DNA of 64,000 nt. Origin: Capsicum annuum. Taxonomy: Eukaryota > Streptophyta > Magnoliopsida > Solanales > Solanaceae. Position numbers and translations under genes: made by a program. Below the pieces are notes generated by a model. The model had not been told where the DNA came from, ran no database searches, and saw only the letters and a list, made by a program, of their open reading frames with translations. Position 1 is the first letter of the stretch. Each line of letters opens with the position of its first letter. The stretch spans positions 146,630,545-146,694,544 of the forward strand of contig NC_061114.1 in the NCBI RefSeq assembly GCF_002878395.1, read 5' to 3'. Positions 46,629 to 58,299 of this stretch are shown here, piece by piece.

Positions 46629-47412
46629 TGATATGAGCCAAATCACCATCCTAGTTTTTGAAGAAATCATTCGAGGGCAACACGCAAAGAATTCGGTTGT
46701 GGTCACATTTAGGGGAAGAGAGCATGCATGGAGAGGCCATTTTGAGCATTCCATAAGGAAAAACCGTGTGTGGAAGGTGGATTGGGGGCTTCTTGAAGAG
46801 ACACGGCCTTGGATAATTGATGAGCTCCTTCATTAATGGTGTTTTAGGGATTTCACATGTCAAAAATACACTCCATGGCCATCCCACCCTTATTAAGGGA
46901 GTTTTGGACACTTTATGTTGTAATAGGTTATAAATAGGCTCCTTTAGTATTTTTTTCATTAGTTTATTCTTTATGAATATGTGAAAGAAACATTCCTCTC
47001 TTGTGAAAGTAGAACACCCAAAATTGAAACTAGGAACCAAGTGTGGTATTTACTTATGTTGATATGTTGACTTAGAAATGTTGGTTCTTGAGGAGAGTGA
47101 GTTCCCTCTTATGTCTCTGTATGAACTTGGTGGTGATTATACGGGTTGTAGGGTCTTGGCGTTTGATACATGCCTTGGTTCTTATATCTTGTATCATCTT
47201 ATGTCAAGTTAATTTATCCTTTAATTTCCTTGTATTGTTGTGCTTTTGTGTTCTTATTCTTGTTGTGCTTTTGTGTTTTTATTCTTGTTGTGTGTTGCTG
47301 CCGTGTGGTTGTTCTTGTGTTGTCTTGGTTTGGTGGCTTATTTGTTGTTGTGTTTCTCTTGTTGTTCTTGCATTGTACCTTATTTTCGTGTTGTGTTTTA
47401 AAGCTCGTATCA
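46629..47412 (+). repeat. 3' LTR of non-autonomous element 7
   Basis: 784 bp, TGATATGAGC to CGTATCA. It is longer than its partner mainly through an extra ~27-base TTGTTGTGCTTTTGTGTT-type repeat unit at 47240-47290. The interrupted integrase resumes with the next base. Frames of 100-130 codons on both strands here are artefacts of the T-rich LTR. Confidence 0.93.
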
Positions 47413-47690
47413 ACTTCCAAGTTTTGGAAATCATTTCAAAAGGGCCTTGTTACAAAGACGATGCTTAGTATAAGTTTTCACCCACAGACAGATGGTTAGG
47501 TTGAGCGTACGATTTAGACATTGAAAGATATTTTGAGAACCTATGGATGGACTTTAAAGGAAATTTGGATGCTGACTTACCCTTGATAGAGTTTGCCTAT
47601 AATAATAGTTATCATGCTAATATTCAGATCCATTCAAAGCCTTGTCCAGGCATAGATACAGGTCACCTAAATGTTGGTTCGAAGTTCATC
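47413..47690 (+). pseudogene. Integrase of element 5, C-terminal part of the core
   Basis: It continues directly from 42800: SKFWKSFQKGL, then SFHPQTDG and a VERTI block with the catalytic Glu, then FAYNNSYHANIQ. Stops replace Gln codons. The match ends near 47690 (…NVGSK), where the GPY/F-type C-terminus and 3' LTR should follow but do not. Confidence 0.88.
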
Positions 47691-47736
47691 AGATACATAA
47701 ATACAGCTGGGGCATTATTCAACCCAAAAGACGTCA

Positions 47737-48000
47737 CTAGGAGCTCAAATAATCATAATAGGTCCTGAAGGCTCTCTTAGGGATTTCTACAGCCCTAATC
47801 CTCAACTGATGGTAACTAAACCTTAAATCAATCTTAAAAAACACTGCCACACCATGAAATTGGCCAAACAAATCATTGATACGAGGCATAGGATACTTAT
47901 TCTTCACTTCCACCTTATTCAACTACATATAGTCGATACACACATGCATGGAGCCATCCATTTTTTTCACAAATAAAATTGGAGTAACCTAAGGCAATAT
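47737..48000 (-). pseudogene. Reverse transcriptase fragment of element 8
   Basis: The minus frame 47737-47922 gives [34 protein letters not shown] and [11 protein letters not shown], the front half of a Ty3/gypsy RT palm including the first catalytic Asp. The part with the YxDD box is missing because the sequence switches to the plus-strand integrase near 47700. Upstream on the minus strand (to ~48000) is the FVKKMDGSMHVC palm start. Confidence 0.88.
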
Positions 48001-48009
48001 ATTAAGTCT

Positions 48010-48890
48010 GAAGATGTAATTACCTAGAAGATCATGAAGCTAAATAATTATATTCTCTAGCATGATAGGAGTCATATGATAAAGAGCCATAGAAATAGGT
48101 TAGGTGCTCGAATCGAGATTAATAGCAAACTTAATGTCTAATTTAGGAGGAAGGTCAGCTAGGTCGATAGGAAAAATATCAGAAAAATCATAGACAACCA
48201 TACTACTATCCCAAACAGAAGAAAGGCATGACTTACAACCACTCAAGTCAGTCTCCTGTACTTTATATAAGAAATAATATTTGTCGGCATATGACTAAAA
48301 GAACCCTTCCACACAACCAAAGGTATGTCAGGCATGACTAAGGTAAATATATTGGCAAAGAAATCCAAGGAAGAATGGTAGGGAGATAAATAATCCATTC
48401 CTAGAATCACATCATAATCAACCATATCTCGCACAATGAGATCAACTCTAGTATCAGACTAAAAGACAGTCACAAACATAATCTATATACCCGATCCACT
48501 ACTAAGTAATCACCCATGGGGGTTGTTACACATGAAGAAAAAAATAATAACTCTGAAGACAAACCTAATTTTAGTGCATAATAAGCAAAGACACATGAAA
48601 AAATGGATGCAGGGATCAAACAAACTAGAAGTTGGATGATGGCATATGGAAATCATACCTGTAATCACATCATCCAAAGCCTCAGCCTTTATTTTACCCG
48701 TTACAGTATATAAGTAGCCCCATCTGCGACTAGATCGGGTTCCTGCTTGACCACCTATCCTACCTTCCTCAAGACTATATCTTAAATCATAGGGACTACA
48801 TCTGAAACCGTAAGTAGGACCCCAAGTTGGAGACGACACTAATCTAATTGGTTGTGTAATCTGAACTGAAGACTTAATCATCTCACACTA
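48010..48890 (-). pseudogene. Protease region of element 8 (broken)
   Basis: The minus frame 48243-48434 contains DMVDYDVILGMDYLSPYHSSLDF, the block that follows the protease in this lineage, and WKGSF. The frame 48510-48881 holds the gag-protease linker with EALDDVITGMISICHHPTSSLFDP; the DPGS active site should follow, but the frame breaks there. The 123-codon length of that frame is partly accidental. Confidence 0.82.
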
Positions 48891-50135
48891 GGGAAGCTAT
48901 TGAGAAAATTGACCGACGATCCCATAATCATAACATGCCCCTAATGCTCTACTCTATCTAGATAGGTTCGACTATTCTAGAATGACTACCTCAGCTTGAT
49001 GACCCTAACTAATACCTTGCTACGACTGATCACTTCTATGACCACCAAAACCACTATAATTAGGCTAACCCCATCTGATATTTGAAGCCATGCCTGAACA
49101 GTCCTGCTAGACTAACCCTAAAGATAATAAGGCTAATGTTGGGGGTACCTACCGTGATCTCTTCAGCCTTTTATCACTGCCCCTTGGGCCTCATAATCTA
49201 TCTCCTCGATAGAATAAATATCTTTAGCAATATCGGGAAAATACTTCCCTAACTTCACTAAACTCTTAGTACCCTATGAAGTGGTAGTCTCAAAACCCCT
49301 ACCAAAGCATCAAATTTTCTCATACTCTATAGCAGAATCATAGTGGTGTGTCAAGATAACTCATGAAATCTAGGCTTATACTTGGCTACATATATAGAAC
49401 CCTCTCTCAATACAGAAAAATTATCTATGAAGAACTTGTGCATGAAACAAGGCATATGCTTAATTTAGAAAGCCTAAAAAAATTGAGTCCAAGTCACAAG
49501 TAGAGATCCAACTAGAATGGAACCTATCCACCACCTATTCATTGATATGTCTAGCTAATAAGTAACAAATCCACCACACAAGATTCAAACAATCCCAAAT
49601 TATGTGACCTGTGCTCACAATAGGTTAGAAACTTATAAGCATTCTCTCCTAGAGTCCCAGCAAATCAATGTGGAGTCTATATAAAAAAATAGCCCAATAT
49701 CTTTTGCTCCTCAGCAAAGATAGCTTGCTGGGCTGCTATCTATTGTGGGATTATCGGTGTTGGAAGAACTTTTACTCTAGGAGTCACAGTTGTAGGATGG
49801 TGCCCTTAGATCAATATCACTCTATGTTGTTAGATAGGCTCTATCATTTGCGAATCATCTAATAACCCCAATAACTAAACCAATGCATCCTAGAGAACCA
49901 AAGAAGATATAAACCTGAGTGGTGCCTGGGCTTCCCTCTAGCCCACCAATTGTTGTGGCGATTGAATATCTGGAGCTATATCAAGCTCAGGAATAATAAT
50001 AGGATCTAGTGATTTCTCCCTAGCCTGATATCTAATTGGGGATATAGCTTAGGCTTAACCTCTACCTCTAATAGGACCTAGAGTAGTCGGTTTAAGGTTC
50101 TGATCTCTGGTTGCAACACCCCATATCCTAGCCAT
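48890..50135 (-). pseudogene. gag of element 8 (broken)
   Basis: The start at 50135-50133 opens MARIWGVATRDQNLKPTT, a basic RG-rich N-terminus usual for this gag lineage. It continues with FAGTLGENAYKFLTYCEHRSHNLGL at about 49580-49660 and REGSIYVAKYKPRFHELS at about 49350-49400. The knuckle region at ~48905-48950 is degenerate (C-Y-D-Y-G, with Cys to Tyr). Many stops. It lies 5' of the protease and RT on the same strand, so it is one element. Confidence 0.82.
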
Positions 50136-50324
50136 CTATGAAAAAATGAAATAAATAAAGATTTAGAAACCATTATAGAAATAACACATAAAAGTGAACC
50201 AAGAATATGAGATTTTCCTTAAAATGTTTTGTAGCCTCTCAAAGATAGGATATGGACATCTCTATGTTGATTCGTAGGACTCTATTGAATATTGGACCTT
50301 GTAATAATATAATCAGTGAAACGT

Positions 50325-50339
50325 GGGCTTTGATACCAA
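50325..50339 (-). other. Primer-binding site of element 8
   Basis: The minus strand reads TTGGTATCAAAGCCC, one change from the Met-tRNA complement, next to the LTR edge at about 50342. Confidence 0.85.
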
Positions 50340-50341
50340 GC

Positions 50342-51610
50342 TATCATTAACTAATGTCTTACGTCATGATGACACCTACTCCAACCACCAGTAGGTAAGC
50401 ATAGCCATAGCTCGAAATGACAAGCAATAGGCTTACGAGCTGAAGATGAAAAACAAGAAGTAAAACCAATAATAACAATAACATCAACGAAAGCAAAGAA
50501 ATATACATATATAATAAATCGTATAGGAAAAGAAAGAAGACAAAATACACAAAATGAAACCCTCCCAAGACCCTGTATGTCTAGTACAATACATTACCAC
50601 TCGAGTGCTAAACAATATCCAAAATATAAGTATGTACATAGTCTCAAAATGCAAAAGACTATAGCCAAAATAGAGAGAGGAGGATCAACCTTAAATTCTA
50701 AAAAAGCTCACCCCATCTTTGGATTAGTAGCAAGGATCGAGGATAATATCAATGTCGATGGTTCATACTCGAATCTTCATAAAAAAATAAGTAAAAGTGT
50801 AGTATGTGTACCAAATCAATGGGTATTCAATAGACATTATCGATTGATTGAGCTCAAATATAGTAAAAGCATAAATATAATGCAAGTATGTAAGCTAAGT
50901 CAATAAAAAAAGGGTAGAAATATTAATATCTATTTAGCTATGCAATGCAACAAGCAACAAAGGAAATAAATAAGAGCAATACCGGAAATAAAAAACTCAA
51001 ATGTAAGGAAAAAAAGTTAACTATAACCTAATTTGGTCCTCAAAATCCCAAAAAGCACATAAAATAAGACAAGTAACCCAACCAAACCCTAATAAGACAG
51101 TAGGTGTATACAAGGTGTAACAAAGAAGAAAGCATAAGTAACAATAGACGAATCAATCTCAGGTATCCATCTAATCCCAAGTCCATGCTAAAACCATCCA
51201 GATGTGAATCGAGTTTGAGTTGACACCAATGGGTAATAAGGAGAGGCTATACGCCAGATTTGAATGAGAAATAATAGGATATAGTGAGAGGACACATAAA
51301 TTATGTGCAACCAAACCTAGTACCACGGTCAATACTCCTAGAAAAGCTATAATAAATACCAAAACACCCCGATTATTTCATAACTAGATACTAGACTTAA
51401 ATTAAAACTCATAGTAACTGTACCACAACTGACATCTAGTGATCCCATATATAGCCAATCACATTGTATAAATAATACCAAAACCACACTAATCGATGCC
51501 AGAGTTGTTCTAGAACTCATAATTATAGTTAAAATAAAGCATATGCTGGACTTAGATCAGAATTAAAATACATTTATGAAAATGATAAGCATATTTGCTT
51601 AAGGGAAGAA
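50342..51610 (-). repeat. 5' LTR (truncated) of element 8
   Basis: The inner end (minus strand ...CTACTGGTGGTTGGAGTAGG, then CATCATGACG) and the block near 50830 match the last part of the 4.2-kb LTRs (29200-29661), so it is the same lineage. Only about 1.27 kb remain before a different LTR begins at 51614. The outer limit is uncertain. Confidence 0.68.
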
Positions 51611-51613
51611 CTT

Positions 51614-53759
51614 TGTACTGGCCTAAAGATACCCCCTAGATGCCATATGATGATTATTAGTATGAATTGCCCCAAGTTGACCCATGATATCTATTCAACA
51701 CTAAACTCTTGAAACTATAAACTTAAACATGTACAAATACTAAAGAATGTTTTTATAAACTAAATTCAGAAAGATAGTCTCAAATCTGAGGAATACTGAA
51801 AAACATCTAGTCTGAATAGTCTTGAAAAGTCTCTAAACAAATGTCTGAAGAGCTATTGAGATAGATCCCTGCTAGCCCAAACCAAAAGCTAAATAATTAA
51901 AATAGCTACATTAAGAATTTAGAATCATAAAAAACTTGGCCCTCAAAGTATGAGGACTCACCAACTGTCTAATTAATGGAGATTGTGTATGTGCTTAATT
52001 ATGTTGCTGAGGACGAACACCAGAACCTATATCAAACAATGTAGCACATAGAAATATATGGTTAGTATTTCTGGAATGTAATGAGTATATGGGGCTGAAT
52101 GTATAAGTATAAATAAATCATTGCATAATGTTAAAAAACACTCATACTAAGTGTAAGTAATCTCACTAAGATGATGAAATAAATTGAAGACTGAAACATT
52201 TTTAAACATGAATAACTAGCATAATCTGATAAGTTGGATGAGTAACTACACTTAGTTTCCAAATCTTTCTTTTCTGTGGGATAAGTCCAACTAGAGCTTA
52301 ACAAACTTTTAGATCATGCATGCTAAATGTAAGAGGACTCAATTTGATCTTAAGTAATATTGAAATCTGAAATCTCACAAAGAAAACTCATAAAATAATA
52401 TCTGAACAGAATTGTGAGTCATTACACTTAGTTTCTAGAGTCTTTTTACTGTGGGAGATTCTCATAACCGATATAAATCATGTGAGCTAGCATGGAGTCC
52501 AACGTCTGACGCATGTTGAAGAGGGCTGTTCTACCCTTGCCATAGGAATAGAACCTAAAACGAATTGGATGAATCACTAAAATAAGCCCATTGGGCAAAG
52601 GGACAATCTCTAGCGAGGCCCCTAAACCTACGAAGGCACGTAATTTCTGGGAAATAGGATGCACTGAACCTACATTCCCCTCTTGATGCTAAGTACTACT
52701 CCCTAAATCTATATGTATTGTAGGCACATAGAGATAAAATTTACCTTAAAATAAGCATATGGTTTTATAAACTAAAAATCAACTATGCTTCTCTTATTTA
52801 AATTATACTCATAAAGGAATTTATGTATTTTATAACTTATCTATGCTTATAGGTGAAATCTGAATCATACTATAATAATATAAATTTTAAAATAGTAAGT
52901 ATGAACTTTCCTGTAAACTGAGAAGATCATGATAAATTCATTTGCTCTAATTTTCAAACTAGCTAAATCATGTTAACACTTATGTACATTCATAAACCCA
53001 TGAAAATTGATGTCAAAACACAAAGATTCATCTCATAATAGCAAGCATGCAAGTAAAAACATAAGTAAGGGTAAATTTTTATGTACATTAAACATTAAAT
53101 CACATGACAATGCCCTAATAAGAAATATGAAAAATAGGTATTAACCCTAACATAAATCTTATTAATTTAATTGTAAAACAAAATCTTTTGGGAACAAGGA
53201 TGAAAGGTTATCTTTGTTCAAACCCCGCATACCTGGAATTTTGAAATTTCTTGAGGGAAACTTGAGTTGAAACCTTAGAAACTTGAATTTTAATGAAAGC
53301 TTCTCCTTTTGTGTTCTTGAGGGTTTTGGGAGAAGTAGGATTGCTTTAATATGAGTTAGGAGGGTGGGTTTTATGTTTAATACATTTAGGAAGTAATGTA
53401 ATAGGAAAAATACCAAAATATCTTCAATCCCAAGATAAAAAAATGAAACTGGTGTTTCTACATCCTTGGGCATGGCATGCCCTTATCATCCCACTCCAAG
53501 GCCGTGGCACGCCCTTATCGTGGAACTTATCACGAACATTTACTATTTTTGCATAAGGGTGTGCCTCCCCTCCGTGGCAACCTCTTAATGTGGACCCTTA
53601 CTATTTTAGAGTCCCAAAACATCCCGAAATTCATTTCAAAATTTTTGAAACACTTTCAAATGGTCAGGTTATCATTCGATATCATAATTCAACTAAAAAA
53701 TGACCATTAAATATATAGGAAATACCAAATAAAAATAATAGAATTTTTGGGTTCTAACG
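51614..53759 (-). repeat. 3' LTR of element 9
   Basis: 2,146 bp, in inverted orientation to its sister at 24310/37855. The minus strand starts CGTTAGAACCCAAAAATTC (TG decayed to CG) and ends GCCAGTACA. The paired 32-bp-spaced motif is at 53473-53518. Confidence 0.88.
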
Positions 53760-53790
53760 TTATCTCCCACTTGGGACCATTCATCCTCAA
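53760..53790 (-). other. Polypurine tract of element 9
   Basis: The minus strand reads GGATGAATGGTCCCAAGTGG and then GAGATAA directly before the LTR start. Confidence 0.8.
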
Positions 53791-54049
53791 ATGCAGCTTG
53801 GAAAGAAACAATGACTATCTCATGCGCTCGCTAAGCTAAGAGCTGAATTTGGTTTTACTCTTATACTTAAAACTTCCATCTCAAGCATTAATTTGTAACT
53901 AAATTGACTCAGTTGGCATGATCTTCATAAGGTAAGAGTAAGGATATGCATGAATAGATTAGAATCAAATGAATTCTTACCTTATACTAACTCCTTGGTA
54001 AAAGTGAATAGGTGAGGATATTGATTCATCATATCTGCCTTAGCTTACC

Positions 54050-54840
54050 AAGTCACTCCCTAAACTAATTTATTTCTCCAAAGAATATTCACTAAGGAAA
54101 CTTATTCCTTAATCTTTAAACATATTAGTCAAGGATCTGAATTGGAACCTCTTCATAGGATAAGTTATCCTTCACCCAATACTCTCTGTGGGCACAACAA
54201 AGGATAAATCTCAAAAGCACTTTCTTAACATCAATACATAGAAAACTGGATGGACAACAGCTAGTTCTAAGGAAAGGTCTAACTGATACATGAATTCTCC
54301 CACACACTTCATTATTTTATAAGAACAAATATATCGGGGACTAAGATTTCTCGTCTTCCCAAATTTCATTATCTTTTTTATAGGAGACACCTTAAAAAAT
54401 GCCTAATCACCCATTTCAAAGTTTAGTTCACTCCTTCTCATACCTACATATGTTTTCTGATAACTTTGAGTGGTTTTCAACCTCTCACGAACTAGCTGAA
54501 CTTTCTCCATGGCTTTAAGAATAGATTTCGGCCCAACCAAGGACACTTTACAAATTTTAAACCAACCTTTAGGTGACCTTCATCTATGCCTATACAATAC
54601 TTTGAATAGAGCCATCTGAATACTAGCATGATAAATATTGTTATAGGTAACATCTATAAAGGATAAGTGATCATCTTAATTTTCTTTAAAGTCTATCACG
54701 TAGGCTCTCAAAATATCTTCTAGTGTCTGAATCGTACGCTCAGCCTGACCATCTATCTATGGATGAAAAGCTATACTAAGCTTCACCTTTAAACTATACA
54801 TGAAAGTAAATGAACTATATATGAACTAAAAATGTCTGGA
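54050..54840 (-). pseudogene. Integrase C-terminal half of element 9 (broken)
   Basis: The minus strand gives FHP..DGQAERTIQTLEDILRAY with the catalytic Glu at 54739-54741. HLSFIDVTYNNIYHASIQ and SPKGWFKI follow, and the pol tail is YWVKDNLSYEEVPIQILD at 54125-54200. The segment 53791-54050 is the 3' untranslated tail. At about 54840 homology stops and an unrelated LTR fragment follows, so the rest of pol is deleted. Confidence 0.85.
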
Positions 54841-55215
54841 GTTTCCAAAGTAGGAGAACTCATCACCTACTGGCTTGAATCTACAACTGTCTGATCAGGA
54901 TGCATAGGCTATAATTAGGACCTACATTATTAGAAAATGTAGCCACATAGACGTATATGTGGATCAGTACTTTTGGAATGTACTGAGAATGTAGGGGTGA
55001 ATGCAATAAGTAAAACTGATTTCATATGTAATCATAAAACATGCATGCTAAGTGTAAGTAGACTCACCAATAAGCTGGAATAAACTAAAAGATGAAAACA
55101 TCTTAAAACATGAGTAATAAACATGATCTGATAAGTTGGTGAATCTCTACGCTTAGTTTTTGTAAAACTTACTTTGATGATATAAGTATAACTGGAGCTG
55201 GGATATGATAACACA
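54841..55215 (-). repeat. LTR fragment of the 2.1-kb family
   Basis: Matches 38095-38480 in reverse (ACATAGACGTATATGTGG, ATGCATGCTAAGTGTAAGTA). It is a middle piece without either LTR end, wedged between element 9 and the next LTR. Confidence 0.7.
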
Positions 55216-57965
55216 TAGATACTATATGACTATTGGGTATGTATAACTGGACCGTACTTAGTCTAAATAACTGGACTGAAACTTTAGAGTATTATGCATA
55301 TGAGAAAGGGACTGACTGAGTAACATGAGATAATTGAGCATGAATTCATGAAGACTGTATTATCTGAGAATGCAAGACCAAGAGTATAACATAATTCTAA
55401 AATAGTCTGTAAACTGAGGTACTAAAATACTGATAGCTGGATACTGATAATTGTACTTTATGGTCAAGCAAACCTAAAACTGAACTGAGTTGTTGATCTA
55501 ATTACTAGGCTGAGACTATGACTGAATTGTAACTAAGACTGTAACTGAGACTGTTTACTGAGTTTTGATAATTAATTAACTAATATCTGAGTTTAATGAT
55601 ACTGTATTACTGATAAATGGGAGAATGTATCTGATAGTCCTATTTTTGTAGAACTATGCTGAGTTTTGTACTGAACTAAGTGACTGTATTTGACAGTCTT
55701 GAATCTGTAGAACTGAATTGAGTTCTATACTAAGTTTAAAACTAAATCTGTGGGAAGTAATCATCTAACCACATATCTCTTTCTAAACTAATTAGGGTCC
55801 AAACTGTAACCCTAGTTGGAAGGGTGTCAGTACCATGCCATAGGTAAAGACACTAAAAAGGTACCCTCATCTAGCAAATACTCTAATGAGTATGGTGGTA
55901 CCCTCATCTGATAGGTTAAGACACCTCATCAATCCTCATCTAGCAGGTTTGATGTCTTAACCTACACTGACTATGTAGTTCTGGAATGCAAGGACTGCTT
56001 CTAAGGATCACACCCTCTACTGGCAGGTAAGTCCCCATCCTTGGGTTCACTTGATGATTAATTCTACTCCTATATAAATAGACACTGACCTGATTTCCTA
56101 ATTCGTACCAGGCTTGATTGAACTATTACTGTTTGTACTTTTTAACTGAACTAAACTGTGTTCACTGAGTTCCGTTGACTGACGGAAATACTAATGAATT
56201 TTATTAACTAACTGAATACTATAGAGGTCTGATCTTAATACTGAATACTACTGAGGGCTGAATTGAATACTGAATACTACTGAGGTCTGAAATGAATACT
56301 GAATACTACTAAGGTCTGAACTGAATACTACTGATGTCTGAACTGGATAGGACTAATACTTAGATTACTGAGATTTTCGTGAGGTCTGTAACTGACTGAG
56401 TTCTACTGAGTTTTGTAACTGACTGATAGTACTACTGATCTTGACATGACTGATACTGTTCTATAACTGATAGTGGCTCTAGGTAAATAGCTAAATTGTC
56501 CATTATTAAATACCCCCAGGACTTGATAGCATGAAAGTAAAGCATGGCATGATCATAATAGCATAACAATAGTCAATTGTCAACAATGCTTTCATTTAGA
56601 CATTTTGTCAAACACTTGGTGGTTAAGGACTTGTACATGGATGAGAACACATGTTATCATGTCATGATTACCCTATTCAATTCACATGGGCATTCTATAA
56701 AGCACATGGAGATTAATACTTAGACATGGGAATATCTTAAAAATATGGGGGCATAGCATGGTTTCATAATCAACACCGTGAATTGGGGAAATTACATGAA
56801 ATTCACTTGAAATAAAACGTGGGCATTTCATCACAACATGTAAGGATCAAACATATGAAAAACATGAACTTAAAATAAGGAATTATTTCTAATTATCTTA
56901 AATATAGGATCCACCATGGAATCCAACTAAAACTCTAAGGACATGATATGTAAGCCATTGTTCAAAATCATTCTTGTAGGCATTTCATCAAACATTTGTA
57001 ATTCATGGTTTAGGCTAAGCATGGGAGTAGTTAAAAATAGTAGTAATAGCATAATTTTACCTCTAAAATAATCGATTAGAGTTAAAATTTGGCAAACAAT
57101 ACCATTCAAACATGTAAGGTTTAATATCACCCACAGTTTCATGGAAACATGATAAAAGTTTGAGATTCATGAAAATTTATAAACAAAATTCATTGGAACA
57201 TGTATAGATTATAAATTTAAACTTGAAATTTGAGTTTTGGGCTCCATCGGTGAAAGAGGACCCATGGGTAAACTCCCACATACCTTAAAGCTTTAATCTT
57301 GAAGGAGAAATACAATTTTGAAAGTATTCTTGAATTAGGAAACTTGATTCTTGATTCTTTTTTTAAAGAAAATTTCATCTATTTCTTGGTGTTCTTGAGG
57401 AGACTAGGGTTTTGTTGGAGAGAAAAAAGATGATTAATAATGTATCTAATGTTTTTGGGGCTGAAATTAAGTGTTAGGGTTGTATTTGGGTGAAGGGAAT
57501 TGACCAAAGTGTCCCTAGACCTTTTAGGAATTGAATTAACATGTAAAAAAGCTTTGGATCCACTTCAGTTTTTCGTGTCGGGGTGCAGTCGACGCGACGC
57601 GTTGAGATCGCATGCCATAACTTTTTACTTGGGTATCGGATTTTGGCGAAATTGGTATCATTGGAAAGGTAATTCAATTATATACAATTTTGTGGTTCTT
57701 AAGATTTGAAATTCCATGTATATAAAAAGTTATATACATTTAAAGTATACCCTTGTGGAATCAAATATCAAATTTTGGATTAATCAAATAATCTTGGCTC
57801 AACTTGGCTCTAAATGATTCCTATGAATATTTTTAACCTCAAAAGCAAATCAAACATGAGGATAAAGATTTTGATACCTTTATTCACATGGGAATTACTT
57901 GGATTATAGCTTTTATACATAAGAATGATGGTTCATAGACTAGCCTAAAAATGTAGGGTATTATA
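55216..57965 (-). repeat. 3' LTR of element 10 (inner end lost)
   Basis: The minus strand starts TATAATACCCTACATTTTTAG at 57965. It has the CTGAATACTACTGAGG repeats (56150-56350) and GACAGTCTTGAATCTGTAGA of the 2.5-3.0 kb LTR group. The CATAATCCAAAGGACC end seen at 20160 is absent, so it is truncated at about 55216. Confidence 0.8.
56200..56350. repeat. Short tandem repeats CTGAATACTACTGAGGTCTGAA
   Basis: About five imperfect units of ~20-28 bp with the core GAATACTACTGAGG. Related but fewer copies lie at 21590-21680 in the sister LTR. Confidence 0.75.
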
Positions 57966-57966
57966 T

Positions 57967-57995
57967 TATCTCCCTCTTGGGAATATTCGTCCTCA
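57967..57995 (-). other. Polypurine tract of element 10
   Basis: The minus strand has GAGGACGAATATTCCCAAGA and then GGGAGATAA directly before the LTR at 57965. Confidence 0.8.
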
Positions 57996-58277
57996 AATGA
58001 GACTTGTTAGACTGAGAGTTCTGTATGAAGGTAAATGAAATCATATTCTGAACATGCATGACTAAAAACATGATTGCATAACTAATTCTGAAAGATGATA
58101 TATGACCTGAATATCATGAACTGAACTGATTTTCTGAATACATGCTTTGATATGACAATGATTATAAGGCTGAGATAGAAATGACAAAGTCAACTGATGA
58201 TTAATATTTACTTCAAGATAGATCTTCTTTATTTAGGAAGATATAGAAGATTCAAGACATGAATACTCGGGTTATTA
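57996..58277 (-). repeat. Possible LTR start of a further element
   Basis: At 58277 the minus strand reads TGTAATAACCCGAGTATTC, preceded by GGGGGATGAAGTATCCCAAG and GGGAGA, a second polypurine tract only ~300 bases from the first. The LTR itself would be cut after ~280 bp. Confidence 0.5.
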
Positions 58278-58299
58278 CATCTCCCCTTGGGATACTTCA

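Noticed and set aside
46651..47040. 129-codon minus-strand frame
   Set aside because: Antisense of the 3' LTR of element 7; the same antisense frame is partly present in the 5' LTR (43024-43215).
42796..47417. 5-bp target duplication of element 7
   Set aside because: Left AATTT and right ACTTC match at only three of five positions, so I do not claim it, although the split integrase shows the insertion point clearly.
50577..50906. 109-codon plus-strand frame
   Set aside because: Lies antisense within the LTR of element 8, with no recognisable domain.
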